From Clostridium pasteurianum (GTDB lineage Bacteria; Bacillota; Clostridia; Clostridiales; Clostridiaceae): a stretch of 64,000 nt of DNA. Of the stretch, positions 41,879 to 52,599 are shown piece after piece (position 1 is the stretch's first letter; each line of letters begins with the position of its first letter). The position numbers and the translations under genes are program-made. The stretch is taken from positions 2,728,001 through 2,792,000 of the forward strand of contig NZ_MCGV01000001.1 in assembly GCF_001705235.1 (NCBI RefSeq), written 5' to 3'. A model generated the notes under the pieces. That model was not told the origin of the DNA and did not search any database. It saw only the letters and a list, made by a program, of their open reading frames with translations.

Positions 41879-43264
41879 TTGATAAAGGAAGTTATCAATA
41901 CTATAAAAAAAAATTCAATGATTCAAAAAAAAGATAGAATAGTGGTTGCAGTTTCAGGAGGACCAGATTCTATGTGCCTTTTGCACCTATTATATAGATT
42001 AAGAGAAAAATTTGATATATCTATTTGTGCAGCACATGTAAATCATTGTCTTAGAGGAAAAGCTGCTGATGAAGATGAAGAATTTGTGAGAAAATTTTGT
42101 GAAAAATCGGGCATACAATTTTACGTTAAAAGAGTAGATGTAAATAAGATTGCTCACGAAAAGAAGATATCATCAGAATTAGCAGGTAGGGAAGCACGGT
42201 ATAATTTTTTTGAAGAAGTGCGCAAAAAGTTTAAGGCTAATAAAATAGCTATTGCACACAATGCTAACGATCAAGCAGAGACAATACTCATGAGAATAAT
42301 AAGGGGAACAGGCACGGAGGGCATTAAAGGAATAAGACCTGTTAGAGATGGTTATTATATAAGACCTCTTATTGAAACCAAAAGATCATTAATAGAAAAG
42401 TATTGCAAAGATGAGAGACTTATGCCTAGAATAGATTGTACAAATCTTCAAAGAGACTACAGCAGAAATAAGATTCGCTTAGATTTAATACCATACATTG
42501 TTAAAAATTTTAATGAAGATGTGGTAGGTTCATTGGATAGGTTGGGTGAACTTGTTACTATCGATGATAATTATTTAGAAAAGGTTGCAGAATCAAAATA
42601 TAAGTTGTATTGTAATGAATGTGAAAAAAAGGTTATAATAACAAAAGAGGCATTTTTAAATGATATGGCAATATTATCTAGAATAATTAGAATGGCTGTA
42701 CTTCATTTGGCTAAAAGTACATATAATCTTGAAAAAAAGCACATTGATAGCATTGTGGAGTGCCAGAAAAATGAAACGGGAAAGAAAATAGATCTTCCTT
42801 TAAACATTAGAGCTTATAATGATTATGGTAATATATGTCTAAAACTAAAATGTGATGAAACGCATAAGAATCAAAATGAATATGAACTTAATATAGGTCA
42901 CGAAAATTTTATACCTCAAGAAAACCTTAGTATTATGATTAAATTAATTCATGACACAAAAGATATAAATTTAAAGGAAAATAAATATATAAAATACTTT
43001 GATGCTGATAAAGCGGGAGATAATATAATCGTTAGATATAGAGCTAATGGTGATAAATTTATGCCCCTTGGTATGAAGAACAATAAAAAACTAAAAGATA
43101 TATTTATAGATTTAAAAATACCTAGAGAAGAAAGAAAAAAAATTCCTCTTATATGTTTTGGTGGTGAAATAGCTTGGATAACAGGGTTTAAAATAAGTGA
43201 AAAATTTAAGATAAATAAAAACACTAAAAAAATATTAGAAATAAAAATTGAAAGAGAGGAATAA
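41879..43264 (+). CDS. tilS: tRNA(Ile)-lysidine synthase
   Basis: The protein has about 461 residues. The PP-loop is VVAVSGGPDSMCLLHLLYRL, followed by AHVNHCLRG and AHNANDQAETILMRIIRGTG; a C-terminal TilS substrate-binding part ends it. It makes lysidine at C34 of tRNA-Ile2 (CAT); such a tRNA lies at 56134. I start it at TTG 41879, 8 bases after AGGAG; the in-frame ATG at 41843 has no ribosome site and overlaps a -10 box. The stop codon is 2 bases before hpt. Confidence 0.94.
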   Translation: MIKEVINTIKKNSMIQKKDRIVVAVSGGPDSMCLLHLLYRLREKFDISICAAHVNHCLRGKAADEDEEFVRKFCEKSGIQFYVKRVDVNKIAHEKKISSELAGREARYNFFEEVRKKFKANKIAIAHNANDQAETILMRIIRGTGTEGIKGIRPVRDGYYIRPLIETKRSLIEKYCKDERLMPRIDCTNLQRDYSRNKIRLDLIPYIVKNFNEDVVGSLDRLGELVTIDDNYLEKVAESKYKLYCNECEKKVIITKEAFLNDMAILSRIIRMAVLHLAKSTYNLEKKHIDSIVECQKNETGKKIDLPLNIRAYNDYGNICLKLKCDETHKNQNEYELNIGHENFIPQENLSIMIKLIHDTKDINLKENKYIKYFDADKAGDNIIVRYRANGDKFMPLGMKNNKKLKDIFIDLKIPREERKKIPLICFGGEIAWITGFKISEKFKINKNTKKILEIKIEREE

Positions 43265-43266
43265 TA

Positions 43267-43803
43267 ATGAGAGAAGACATTAAGGAAGTACTACTGGATG
43301 AAGAAAAAATAAATGAGAAAGTAAAGGAACTTGGCAAGAAGATAAGTGAAGATTACAAAGGTAAGGATCTTTTACTTGTCGGTATTTTAAAGGGTTCTGT
43401 TGTTTTTATGGGGAACCTTTTAAAATATATTGACATTCCTTGTTCTATAGATTTCATGTCAGTTTCAAGTTATGGAAATAATACATCCACATCTGGAGTT
43501 GTTAAAGTACGTAAGGACTTAGATAGTGACGTAAAAGGAAAAGACATTTTAATAGTTGAAGACATAATTGATTCGGGTGTAACGCTTAAATATTTAATGG
43601 GACATATTAAAGAGAGAGAACCGAATAGTGTGGAAATTATTACGATGCTTAATAAACCAGAAAGAAGAAAAGTGGAGATGGATGTAAAATATACAGGATT
43701 TATAGTACCTGACTATTTTTTGGTTGGTTATGGACTTGACTACGCAGAAAAATATAGAAATCTTCCTTATGTGGGAATATTAAAGGATGAAATATACGAA
43801 TAA
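43267..43803 (+). CDS. hpt: Hypoxanthine phosphoribosyltransferase
   Basis: The protein has 178 residues. It has LLVGILKGSVVFMGNLLKYI and the PRPP loop ILIVEDIIDSGVTLKYLMG (about residues 96-114) and ends with GLDYAEKYRNLPYVGILK. It salvages hypoxanthine and guanine. Order tilS-hpt-ftsH is conserved across firmicutes and the genes are nearly contiguous. Confidence 0.96.
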   Translation: MREDIKEVLLDEEKINEKVKELGKKISEDYKGKDLLLVGILKGSVVFMGNLLKYIDIPCSIDFMSVSSYGNNTSTSGVVKVRKDLDSDVKGKDILIVEDIIDSGVTLKYLMGHIKEREPNSVEIITMLNKPERRKVEMDVKYTGFIVPDYFLVGYGLDYAEKYRNLPYVGILKDEIYE

Positions 43804-43889
43804 TTAGTATAATATTAGTTGTAATCAATTTTTTGTTGTGATACAATCTTTAAATAACACAATTATATACATAGAGAGGGGGGCCTAGA

Positions 43890-45701
43890 GTGAAAAAATT
43901 TTCTAGTGCTACGGTCTGGATTGTAGTGTTTGTAGTGGTCGTTTTTACCATTTTAATGTTAGTTCAAGGTGGTAAAGCTACTAATACCATAGGTTTTGAT
44001 CAATTTCAAAAACAGTATATTGAGAATAATGTAAAAAGTTTTGAAATGAAAGACGATAAAATGACAGTTGATGGTAAATATAAAGATGGTTCATCTTTTG
44101 AAACTATCGTGCCTTTAGAAAGACTTAATCAATTTTTAGCCGATCATCCTAATAATGGTGAGATTGGTGAGTCATATGCAGCACCAGCCAATATACCTGC
44201 ATGGGTAAGTTGGATGCCCACTATAATAATGATTTTAGCCATGGTTGTAATACTTGTGATGTTTATGCAGCAGACACAAGGTGGCGCCGGTGGTAAAGGT
44301 GTAATGGGCTTTGGAAAAAGTAGAGCAAAAATGTCTTCTCCTGATGATTTGAAACAGAAAGTTACATTTGCTGATGTTGCTGGAGCAGATGAAGAAAAGG
44401 GAGAACTTGAAGAAATAGTTGATTTCCTTAAGCAACCAAAAAAATATATTGAAATGGGAGCAAGAATACCAAAAGGCGTTCTTCTTGTTGGTCCTCCTGG
44501 AACTGGTAAGACCCTTTTAGCAAAAGCAGTTTCAGGTGAGGCAGGAGTGCCATTTTTCAGCATATCAGGTTCTGATTTCGTTGAGATGTTTGTAGGTGTA
44601 GGAGCTTCTAGAGTAAGAGACTTATTTGAGCAGGCTAAAAAGAATTCTCCGTGTATAATATTTATAGATGAAATAGATGCGGTTGGAAGACAAAGAGGTG
44701 CAGGCCTTGGTGGAGGTCATGATGAAAGAGAGCAAACTCTTAATCAGCTTCTTGTTGAAATGGATGGCTTTGGTGTAAATGAAGGTATAATAATACTTGC
44801 AGCTACCAATAGACCTGACATATTAGACCATGCATTATTAAGACCAGGAAGATTTGACAGACAGATTTTAGTTGGAGCGCCTGATGTTAAGGGTAGAGAA
44901 GAAATACTTAAAGTCCATTCTAAAAATAAGCGCTTAGATGATTCTATAAAACTTGATGTACTTGCTAAAAGAACACCTGGTTTTACAGGAGCAGATCTTG
45001 AAAACTTGATGAATGAAGCTGCTCTTTTGGCAGTAAGAAATAAAAAACCTTTAATAGGAATGGAAGAACTCGAGGAAGCAACTACTAGAGTTATTGCAGG
45101 ACCTGAAAAGAAGAGTAGAGTAATAAGTGAAGAGGATAGAAAAATCACTGCATACCATGAGGCAGGTCATGCTGTATTAATGGAACTTTTGCCTAATTCA
45201 GATCCAGTTCATCAAATAAGTATAGTTCCTAGAGGTATGGCAGGTGGATATACAATGCATCTTCCTGAAAAGGATAGTTCGTATATGTCCAAAAATAAGC
45301 TTAAAGATGAAATGGTTGGTCTTCTTGGTGGAAGAATAGCTGAAAAATTGGTTATTGGCGATATAAGTACTGGTGCTAAAAATGATATAGATAGAGCTAC
45401 TAGTATAGCTAGAAAAATGGTTATGGAATATGGAATGAGTGAAGAGCTTGGAACCATAACTTTTGGAAAAGATCAAGATGAAGTATTTCTTGGCAGAGAT
45501 CTTGGTACTAACAGAAACTTCAGTGAGGAAATCGCAGCTAAGATTGATAACGAAGTTAAGAGATTAATTGATGAGGCTTATGATAGAGCTGAGACACTGT
45601 TAAAAGGAAATATGCCTAAACTTGATGCTGTAGCTCAAGCTTTACTTGAAAAAGAAAAACTTGAAGCTGATGAATTTAAGGAAATATTTGAGAACAGTTA
45701 A
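43890..45701 (+). CDS. ftsH: ATP-dependent zinc metalloprotease FtsH
   Basis: The protein has 603 residues. Two membrane helices (about residues 8-26 and 108-128) flank a small outside domain. The AAA domain has Walker A GPPGTGKT (about residue 205), Walker B IIFIDEID, and the second region of homology [19 protein letters not shown]. The protease has HEAGHA (about 424) with the downstream acidic ligand in KNDIDRATS. It degrades membrane and regulatory proteins. GTG start behind GAGGGGGG. A strong terminator follows. Confidence 0.97.
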   Translation: MKKFSSATVWIVVFVVVVFTILMLVQGGKATNTIGFDQFQKQYIENNVKSFEMKDDKMTVDGKYKDGSSFETIVPLERLNQFLADHPNNGEIGESYAAPANIPAWVSWMPTIIMILAMVVILVMFMQQTQGGAGGKGVMGFGKSRAKMSSPDDLKQKVTFADVAGADEEKGELEEIVDFLKQPKKYIEMGARIPKGVLLVGPPGTGKTLLAKAVSGEAGVPFFSISGSDFVEMFVGVGASRVRDLFEQAKKNSPCIIFIDEIDAVGRQRGAGLGGGHDEREQTLNQLLVEMDGFGVNEGIIILAATNRPDILDHALLRPGRFDRQILVGAPDVKGREEILKVHSKNKRLDDSIKLDVLAKRTPGFTGADLENLMNEAALLAVRNKKPLIGMEELEEATTRVIAGPEKKSRVISEEDRKITAYHEAGHAVLMELLPNSDPVHQISIVPRGMAGGYTMHLPEKDSSYMSKNKLKDEMVGLLGGRIAEKLVIGDISTGAKNDIDRATSIARKMVMEYGMSEELGTITFGKDQDEVFLGRDLGTNRNFSEEIAAKIDNEVKRLIDEAYDRAETLLKGNMPKLDAVAQALLEKEKLEADEFKEIFENS

Positions 45702-45721
45702 GTATAAGGTTCAATACAAAT

Positions 45722-45797
45722 AAAGTGATAAGTATCAAACTGAAATTTAGTTTTTAATAAAACTATTTACAGTTTGGTTCTTATCACTTTTGTTTTA
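45722..45797 (+). terminator. Terminator after ftsH
   Basis: AAAGTGATAAG (45722-45732) with CTTATCACTTT (45780-45790), and an inner CAAACTG/CAGTTTG, then TGTTTT. Confidence 0.85.
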
Positions 45798-45828
45798 AAT
45801 AAGTTATAATATATAAATATTGCGAACT

Positions 45829-46163
45829 AAGTTGGGGGTTTTAGCGGAAAAATACACCGCTAAAAAGTTTGGGGTCAGCTGGCGCTGAGGTGTGGGGTGC
45901 TTGACATCGCTTCGCCCGTCAGCAGGTACGGGGTTTCACCTTCGGCAAAAGGTTATGGATACCTTTCCTCCGTTTCACTATGGAAAGCTTTTAATTTGAA
46001 TTTTAGATTTTCGGGAGCGTTAGCGTAAGAAAATCATCCATAACCTTTGCCACAGGCAAACCCCTCACCTATTAACGAGCGCAAGCAAAGTTAATACCCC
46101 GTACTTCGGCTGTGCCGATTACAACTTTTTTCGTCTCGTTAGATGACGAAAAACCCCAAACTT
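45829..46163. other. Densely folded GC-richer intergenic element
   Basis: No open reading frame. At least seven complementary pairs are visible. TTTTAGCGG/CCGCTAAAA lies at 45839-45865. AAGTTTGGGGT (45865-45875) pairs with 46153-46163. GTACGGGGT (about 45926-45934) pairs with 46096-46104. AAAGGTTATGGAT (45948-45960) pairs with 46036-46048. CTTTCC/GGAAAG lies within 45963-45987, GATTTTC/GAAAATC at 46006-46035 and TCGGC-TGT-GCCGA near 46106. Pairs are nested like a multibranched RNA. A TATAAT lies upstream at 45805-45810. It contains CTCCGTTTCACTATGGAAAG, a relative of the module near 15250, so it may belong to the same repeat world. RNA or repeat is undecided. Confidence 0.55.
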
Positions 46164-46304
46164 GCTTGGCAATTTTTTATATTACGAATTTAAGCAAATT
46201 TTCATTAAAATTCTTTTAGAATATAAATTTATGATATAATAATAAAGGTTAAGCAAAATTGTTTATTATTTATCATTACATATAAAAAGGGGTGCAGTAA
46301 ACAT

Positions 46305-47975
46305 ATGAAAACTGATATTGAAATAGCTCAAGAAGCTGAAATGAAACCTATCTCTAAAATTGCGGAGAAAATTGGTTTGGGGGAAGATGATATTGATTTA
46401 TATGGTAAATATAAATGTAAAATATCATTGGATGTATTAAAGAAAAATGCAAGTAAAAAAGATGGAAAATTGATACTAGTTACAGCAATAAATCCTACAC
46501 CAGCAGGAGAAGGAAAATCAACAGTTACAGTAGGACTTGGAGAGGCTTTATGCCAAATGAAAAAAAATGCTGTAATTGCACTTAGAGAACCTTCACTTGG
46601 ACCAGTTTTTGGTATTAAAGGAGGAGCAGCTGGAGGAGGATATGCTCAAGTAGTTCCTATGGAAGACATAAATCTTCATTTTACAGGAGACATGCATGCA
46701 ATTACATCTGCTAACAATTTGCTTTGTGCCGCTATAGATAATCATATTCATCAGGGGAATAAGCTTAGAATAGATCAAAGAAGAATAGTATTTAAGAGAG
46801 TTATGGATATGAATGATAGAGCTCTTAGAAGTATAGTTGTTGGTCTTGGCGGAAAAGTTAATGGCTTTCCAAGGGAAGATGGATTTATGATAACTGTTGC
46901 TTCTGAAATAATGGCTATACTTTGTTTAGCAACTAATCTCATGGATTTAAAAGAAAGAATGGGAAAAATATTAGTAGCTTATGATCTTGATGGCAATCCA
47001 GTATATGCTAAAGACTTAAATGTTCAAGGTGCTATGGCATTATTAATGAAGGATGCAATAAAACCAAATCTTGTTCAAACTCTTGAGAATACTCCAGCAA
47101 TAATTCACGGTGGACCATTTGCAAACATAGCCCATGGATGTAACAGTATTTTGGCTACTAAAATGGCATTAAAACTTGGAGACTATGTTGTTACAGAGGC
47201 AGGTTTCGGTGCAGACTTAGGAGCTGAAAAATTCCTTGACATAAAATGTAGATATGGAAAATTAAGCCCGGATTGTGTAATATTAGTTGCAACAATAAGG
47301 GCACTTAAACATCACGGTGGTGCTGCAAAAGAAGATTTAAATAAACCAAGTGTAGAAGTTCTTAAAAAGGGTCTTTCAAATCTTGGGAAACAAATAGAAA
47401 ATCTTAAAAAATATGGAGTACCAGTAGTTGTAGCTATAAATAAGTTTATAACAGATAGTGATGAAGAAGTAAAATGCATTGAAAATTACTGTGCAGAAAA
47501 AGGAGTAAAAGTAGCTCTTACAGAAGTTTGGGAAAAGGGCGGAAAAGGTGGAATTGATCTTGCTAATAAAGTTCTTGATACCTTAAATACTGAAAAGAGT
47601 AACTTCAAATATTTGTATGATGAAAAATTAAGCATAAAAGAAAAAATGAATGTTATATCTAAAGAGATATATGGTGCTGATGGAGTTGAATATTCAACTC
47701 AAGCAAATAAACAAATAAAAGAACTTGAGAAATTCAATCTTGATAAACTTCCAATATGCGTCGCAAAGACACAGTATTCACTATCAGATAATCCGGCTCT
47801 TTTAGGAGCACCAAAGAATTTTAATATAAATGTTAAAGAAGTAAGAGTATCAAATGGAGCAGGATTTGTCGTAGTTCAAACTGGAAACATTATGACTATG
47901 CCAGGACTCCCTAAAGCTCCAGCTGCAAATAAAATGGATATATTTGATGATGGTTCTATAGTAGGATTATTCTAA
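46305..47975 (+). CDS. fhs: Formate--tetrahydrofolate ligase
   Basis: The protein has 556 residues, full length. The P-loop is [18 protein letters not shown] (about residues 65-82). [30 protein letters not shown] and [13 protein letters not shown] are strongly conserved. It activates formate as 10-formyl-THF for one-carbon metabolism. It interrupts the Bacillus-like ftsH-coaX order. The ribosome site is AAAAGGGGTG, 11-12 bases before ATG. Confidence 0.97.
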   Translation: MKTDIEIAQEAEMKPISKIAEKIGLGEDDIDLYGKYKCKISLDVLKKNASKKDGKLILVTAINPTPAGEGKSTVTVGLGEALCQMKKNAVIALREPSLGPVFGIKGGAAGGGYAQVVPMEDINLHFTGDMHAITSANNLLCAAIDNHIHQGNKLRIDQRRIVFKRVMDMNDRALRSIVVGLGGKVNGFPREDGFMITVASEIMAILCLATNLMDLKERMGKILVAYDLDGNPVYAKDLNVQGAMALLMKDAIKPNLVQTLENTPAIIHGGPFANIAHGCNSILATKMALKLGDYVVTEAGFGADLGAEKFLDIKCRYGKLSPDCVILVATIRALKHHGGAAKEDLNKPSVEVLKKGLSNLGKQIENLKKYGVPVVVAINKFITDSDEEVKCIENYCAEKGVKVALTEVWEKGGKGGIDLANKVLDTLNTEKSNFKYLYDEKLSIKEKMNVISKEIYGADGVEYSTQANKQIKELEKFNLDKLPICVAKTQYSLSDNPALLGAPKNFNINVKEVRVSNGAGFVVVQTGNIMTMPGLPKAPAANKMDIFDDGSIVGLF

Positions 47976-48090
47976 ATTTACTTGACCGAAAATTTATTAA
48001 TTGATAAAATAGGCTTATTGCTATATATTAAAATCTTTAATTATAAATGTTTTGGTTTAAATGATTTTGTGAGGAATGCATCTAAATTTT

Positions 48091-48127
48091 AAATTGTAGA
48101 TGGTTTTGATACCTTCTACAATTTTTT
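48091..48127 (+). terminator. Terminator of fhs
   Basis: AAATTGTAGA (48091-48100) with TCTACAATTT (48115-48124), then Ts. Confidence 0.82.
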
Positions 48128-48176
48128 CAGTAAAAGAGGCTGTTACTTATCAATATTTTTAAGGAGTGTAGTAAAA

Positions 48177-48965
48177 GTGATTTTAGTTTTAGATGTTGGA
48201 AATACTAATATAGTATTAGGAATTTATGATGATAAAAATCTTATAGCTGAATGGAGACTGTCTACGGATGTCTTGAGATCTGCAGATGAGTATGGAATTC
48301 AAGTTATGAGTTTATTCAATCATGATAAACTTGATCCCCAAATGGTAGAAGGAGTAATTATTTCATCAGTTGTTCCTAATGCCATGTATTCTCTAGAGCA
48401 TATGATAAGAAAATATTTTAAGATAAGTCCAGTAATTGTAGGACCTGGAATTAAAACTGGAATTAATATAAAATATGATAATCCAAGAGAAGTTGGAGCA
48501 GATAGAATAGTAAATGCAGTGGCAGCACATGAAATTTACAAGAGATCTCTTATTATAATAGATTTTGGTACAGCAACTACTTTTTGTGCAGTTAGGGAAA
48601 ATGGAGATTATTTAGGAGGGGCTATATGTCCTGGAATAAAGGTATCTTCAGAAGCTCTTTTTGAAAAAGCAGCAAAGCTTCCTAGAGTCGAACTTATAAA
48701 GACTAAGCATTTAATCTGCAAAAATACTATATCAAGTATGCAGGCAGGCATTGTTTATGGATACATAGGTCAAGTAAAATATATTGTTGAGAAGATGAAA
48801 TCAGAATTAGAAAGTATGGGAGAAAAAGAACCTCTTGTAATTGCAACTGGTGGACTTGCAAAACTTATAAGTGATGAGACAGAAAATGTAAATATCGTAA
48901 ATCCGTTCTTAACATTGGAGGGACTTAGGATAATATACGAAAAGAACAGGGTTAAGGTGATCTAA
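48177..48965 (+). CDS. coaX: Type III pantothenate kinase
   Basis: The protein has 262 residues. The N-terminal phosphate motif is [17 protein letters not shown], then [26 protein letters not shown] and [10 protein letters not shown]. First step of coenzyme A synthesis. GTG start 48177 after AAGGAG. Its TAA shares a base with the ATG of dusB (TAATG), so the two are coupled. Confidence 0.95.
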   Translation: MILVLDVGNTNIVLGIYDDKNLIAEWRLSTDVLRSADEYGIQVMSLFNHDKLDPQMVEGVIISSVVPNAMYSLEHMIRKYFKISPVIVGPGIKTGINIKYDNPREVGADRIVNAVAAHEIYKRSLIIIDFGTATTFCAVRENGDYLGGAICPGIKVSSEALFEKAAKLPRVELIKTKHLICKNTISSMQAGIVYGYIGQVKYIVEKMKSELESMGEKEPLVIATGGLAKLISDETENVNIVNPFLTLEGLRIIYEKNRVKVI

Positions 48966-49930
48966 TGAAAATATGCGATTTTACGCTTAATGGGAATGTA
49001 TTCTTGGCACCTATGGCAGGGGTTACAGATGTGGTATACAGAAAGATATGCAGAAACATGGGAGCAGATCTCGCTTATACAGAAATGGTAAGTGCGAAGG
49101 CTCTTTATTATGGCAGTGAAAATACCGAGGAACTTATGACCATATCGGATGAAGAAAAATATGCAGCTGTACAAATGTTTGGTAGTGAGCCTGACATAAT
49201 GGCTAAGGCATGTGACATTTTTAATAAGGACGATAAAATTTGCATAATAGATATAAATATGGGATGTCCTGCACCTAAAATAGTTAAAAACGGTGATGGA
49301 TCAGCTCTTATGAAAAGTCCTAAATTAGCGTACGATATAGTAAAAGCAGTTAAAAGCGCAACTTTTAAACCTGTAACTGTAAAATTTAGAAAAGGCTTTG
49401 ATAAAGATAACATTAATGCGGTTGAATTTGCTAAAGTATTAGAGGAAGCAGGTGCTGATATAATAACTATTCATGGCAGAACAAGAGAGCAAATGTACGA
49501 AGGCAAGGCAGATTGGGATATAATAAAAGATGTAAAGAAAGCTGTAAATATACCTGTAGTTGGAAACGGAGATATATTTTCAGGCGAAGATGCAGTAAAG
49601 ATGCTTAATTATACTAATTGTGATGGTGTAATGGTAGCCAGAGGAGCTATGGGAAATCCGTGGATATTTAGGGAAATCAAAGATGCTATAAATTCAAGGA
49701 AAATTGTAAAACCTACCCCTGAAGAAAAAATTAATATGTGTATATTTCAGTATAAAGAGGAAATAAAATATCATGGTGAAAAAAAAGCAGTACGTGAAAT
49801 GAGGAAGAACATAGCATGGTATATAAAAGGCTTGAAAGACTGTACTGAAGTGAAATGTCTCGTAAATACTGAAAATAGCGGTGACAAGGTTATAAATATA
49901 CTTGAAGAATATAAAAGAAATTTTGTATAA
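48965..49930 (+). CDS. dusB: tRNA-dihydrouridine synthase DusB
   Basis: The protein has 321 residues. FMN barrel motifs: FLAPMAGVTDVVYRKICR, INMGCPAPKIVKNGDGSAL (catalytic Cys in GCPAPK), TVKFRKGFD, IHGRTREQMYEG, NGDIFSG and VMVARGAMGNPWIF. It reduces uridines in tRNA D-loops. Coupled to coaX; same neighbour in many firmicutes. Confidence 0.95.
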   Translation: MKICDFTLNGNVFLAPMAGVTDVVYRKICRNMGADLAYTEMVSAKALYYGSENTEELMTISDEEKYAAVQMFGSEPDIMAKACDIFNKDDKICIIDINMGCPAPKIVKNGDGSALMKSPKLAYDIVKAVKSATFKPVTVKFRKGFDKDNINAVEFAKVLEEAGADIITIHGRTREQMYEGKADWDIIKDVKKAVNIPVVGNGDIFSGEDAVKMLNYTNCDGVMVARGAMGNPWIFREIKDAINSRKIVKPTPEEKINMCIFQYKEEIKYHGEKKAVREMRKNIAWYIKGLKDCTEVKCLVNTENSGDKVINILEEYKRNFV

Positions 49931-50077
49931 AATATGGTAATTAAAATTGCATAAGAGAATAAATATATATAAAACAATATATATTGACAACATAAAGATG
50001 CTGTTTTATAATTACTTCAATATATTATAATAATCGTCTTAGGGTGCAATTAATTTTTTTAAAAGGGGAGAATTTTA

Positions 50078-50554
50078 ATGGATCAAGGGAAGAAGTATGT
50101 TATTACCTATGAAGGGGTAAGAAAATTAGAGGAAGAATTAGAATATTTAAAGACTACTAAAAGAAAGGAAATACGTGAAAAAATTAAGCTAGCGCTTTCT
50201 TTTGGTGATTTAAGTGAGAACTCTGAGTATGATGAAGCTAAGAATGATCAAGCATTCGTCGAGGGAAGAATAGTTCAAATAGAAAATATGCTTAAAAATG
50301 CCAACGTTATTGATGAGAGCGATCTTAAAAGTGGCATTGTAGGTGTTGGTTCAAAGGTTACGGTTAAAGATTATCAGTTTGATGAGGAAATTGAATTCTC
50401 AATAGTAGGATCTGCAGAGGCTGATCCTGTAGAAAATAAAATATCGAATGAATCACCAGTTGGCAGTACTCTTATTGGTAAAAAAGTAGGAGATGAAATA
50501 GAGGTAAATGTGCCTGATGGTGTTGATAAATATAAAATATTAGCTATTAAGTAG
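50078..50554 (+). CDS. greA: Transcription elongation factor GreA
   Basis: The protein has 158 residues. An N-terminal coiled coil carries the acidic tip ([20 protein letters not shown], residues about 41-60) that reaches the polymerase active site; the C-terminal FKBP-like part ends with [20 protein letters not shown]. It rescues backtracked RNA polymerase. AAGGGGAG ribosome site. lysS follows after 15 bases. Confidence 0.97.
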   Translation: MDQGKKYVITYEGVRKLEEELEYLKTTKRKEIREKIKLALSFGDLSENSEYDEAKNDQAFVEGRIVQIENMLKNANVIDESDLKSGIVGVGSKVTVKDYQFDEEIEFSIVGSAEADPVENKISNESPVGSTLIGKKVGDEIEVNVPDGVDKYKILAIK

Positions 50555-50569
50555 AGGTGGGATAACATA

Positions 50570-52117
50570 ATGTCAAATGATGAAAAGCAATTGACAAAAG
50601 CAGAAATAAAGGCAAGAAAGCTTGAAGCAAAAGCTGCAGCTGCAATGAATGATCTTTTAAAGGAAAGAAGACAAAAACTTTCAGACCTTCAAGCAAAGGG
50701 GGAAGATCCTTTTGATGTATACAAGGTTGAAAGAACTCATACATCTAAACAAATTGATGAGAATTATGATGAACTTGAAGGGAAAGATGTAACTATAGCT
50801 GGAAGGCTTATGTCAAAAAGAGTTCATGGAAAAGCAGGATTTTCTGATGTATTTGATAGATATGGGAAAATACAATTATATCTTAAAATAGACGATGTAG
50901 GTGAAGTAAGATTAAAAGAGTTTAAAACTTTCGATATAGGTGATTTTGTCGTAGTAACAGGAAGAGTATTTAAGACTAAAACAGGAGAAATTACTATCCA
51001 TGTAAAAGATTTTAAGCTTATTTCAAAATCTTTAAAACCTCTTCCAGAAAAGTTTCATGGACTTAAAGATCCTGATTTAAAGTATAGAGAGAGATATGTA
51101 GATTTAATAATAAACCAGGATGTAAGAGAAACATTTATGAAAAGAACAGCAATTATAAAGGCCGTAAGGGAGTTCCTTGATAACAAAGACTACTTAGAAG
51201 TTGAAACTCCAGTACTTGCAACTATAGCTAGTGGAGCATCAGCTAGACCATTTACGACTCATCATAATGCTCTTGATTTAGATATGTATCTTAGAATTGC
51301 AACTGAACTATATCTAAAAAGATTAATAGTAGGTGGCTTTGAAAAGGTATATGAAATAGGTAAGGATTTTAGAAATGAAGGAATAGATGTAAGACATAAT
51401 CCTGAATTTACTATGATTGAATTATATGAAGCATATGCTGATTATAATGACATGATGGAAATTGTTGAAAACATGGTTGCTTATGCATGTAAGAAAGTAA
51501 ATGGAACTACAAAGATAACTTATGAAGGAACAGAATTAGATTTAACACCACCATGGAGAAGAGTAACTATGGTAGATATAGTTAAAGAACATTCAGGTGT
51601 AGATTTTAATGATGTAAAGACTGATGATGAAGCAAGGGAAATTGCAAAGGAAAAGAAACTTGAATTAAAGAAAGAACTTAAAGATTGTACAAAGGGTGAT
51701 ATTCTAAATGCTATGTTTGAAGAGTATGGTGAAAAGAAACTTATACAACCTACTTTTGTTTGCGATTATCCAGTAGAAATTTCACCACTTACTAAGAAAA
51801 AGAGGGGAAATCCAGCATTCACTGAAAGATTTGAAGGCTTTGTATATGGTAGAGAATTATGCAATGCTTACTCTGAGCTAAATGATCCTATTGTTCAGAA
51901 GGACAGATTTGTGCAGCAGGCTAAGGAAAGAGAATTAGGTGATGATGAAGCTTACATGATGGATGATGACTTCATAAATGCTCTTGAAATAGGTATGCCG
52001 CCTACAGGTGGAATGGGAATGGGAATGGATAGATTAATAATGCTATTAACAGATTCACCATCTATAAGAGATGTAATATTATTCCCTACAATGAAACCAA
52101 GTAATAAAGTTAAGTAA
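50570..52117 (+). CDS. lysS: Lysyl-tRNA synthetase, class II
   Basis: The protein has 515 residues. The OB-fold anticodon domain (about residues 65-165, [20 protein letters not shown]) precedes the class II core. Motif 2 is [19 protein letters not shown] and motif 3 [14 protein letters not shown]. An N-terminal Lys/Ala-rich extension of ~30 residues ([20 protein letters not shown]) is likely helical. greA-lysS order is common in firmicutes. A terminator follows. Confidence 0.97.
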   Translation: MSNDEKQLTKAEIKARKLEAKAAAAMNDLLKERRQKLSDLQAKGEDPFDVYKVERTHTSKQIDENYDELEGKDVTIAGRLMSKRVHGKAGFSDVFDRYGKIQLYLKIDDVGEVRLKEFKTFDIGDFVVVTGRVFKTKTGEITIHVKDFKLISKSLKPLPEKFHGLKDPDLKYRERYVDLIINQDVRETFMKRTAIIKAVREFLDNKDYLEVETPVLATIASGASARPFTTHHNALDLDMYLRIATELYLKRLIVGGFEKVYEIGKDFRNEGIDVRHNPEFTMIELYEAYADYNDMMEIVENMVAYACKKVNGTTKITYEGTELDLTPPWRRVTMVDIVKEHSGVDFNDVKTDDEAREIAKEKKLELKKELKDCTKGDILNAMFEEYGEKKLIQPTFVCDYPVEISPLTKKKRGNPAFTERFEGFVYGRELCNAYSELNDPIVQKDRFVQQAKERELGDDEAYMMDDDFINALEIGMPPTGGMGMGMDRLIMLLTDSPSIRDVILFPTMKPSNKVK

Positions 52118-52156
52118 CAATACTTGATGGATATTAAATAAATTTTATTATATATG

Positions 52157-52185
52157 GGATTTGGGTTGTAGGCCCAAATCCTTTT
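52157..52185 (+). terminator. Terminator of greA-lysS
   Basis: GGATTTGGG (52157-52165) with CCCAAATCC (52173-52181), then TTTTG. Confidence 0.9.
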
Positions 52186-52247
52186 GTATTATATTTTAAC
52201 ATTTATACTAAAATATAAGAGAACATGCATAAAAATTAAAAAAAGTA

Positions 52248-52275
52248 TTGATTTTTTTAAATTACATGATATAAT
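52248..52275 (+). promoter_or_regulatory. Promoter of tRNA-Asn
   Basis: TTGATT (52248-52253), 16 bases, TATAAT (52270-52275), about 29 bases before the tRNA. Confidence 0.7.
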
Positions 52276-52303
52276 AATACATGTAGTCAATTACAAGACA
52301 TAT

Positions 52304-52378
52304 TCCGCGATAGCTCAACGGTGGAGCACTCGGCTGTTAACCGATAGGTTGAAGGTTCGAATCCTTTTCGCGGAGCCA
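52304..52378 (+). tRNA. tRNA-Asn (anticodon GTT), copy 1
   Basis: TCCGCGA/TCGCGGA acceptor, anticodon arm with CTGTTAA (GTT), encoded CCA. Identical to the copy at 61796, including flanking bases. Confidence 0.95.
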
Positions 52379-52414
52379 TTTTATTTTTTGAAAACTTAAT
52401 AATTATAATACCAT

Positions 52415-52587
52415 GACAAAGATAGAAATTGTCTTTTCTTTAAAGAGAAACTGTGGTTGGTGAGAACAGTTAAGAAAATTCGGTTACAGGAGTCTTTCGA
52501 GTATATTAGTAGAAAAGCAGGGCTATTGCCAATAAGGGTGGAACCGCGGAATTAATTTCGTCCCTTTGAGGTGATAGTCTTTTTTGT
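52415..52587 (+). promoter_or_regulatory. T-box riboswitch leader of glyS
   Basis: The T-box sequence AGGGTGGAACCGCGG is at 52535-52549, with the stem partner TCGTCCCTT after it and a late T run (52580-52585). Upstream are the GTGGTTGGTGAGAACAG arm of Stem I and the segment ACAGGAGTCTTTCGAG. There GGA (52489-52491) takes the specifier position, matching glycine. Uncharged tRNA-Gly should bind and allow glyS expression. A TATAAT at 52404-52409 may be its -10 box. Confidence 0.85.
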
Positions 52588-52599
52588 ATTTATTAAGAT

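Noticed and set aside
45829..46163. Known riboswitch (THF, purine, T-box) upstream of fhs
   Set aside because: The element ends about 140 bases before fhs, and I find no conserved core of these classes. I leave it as an unassigned folded element.
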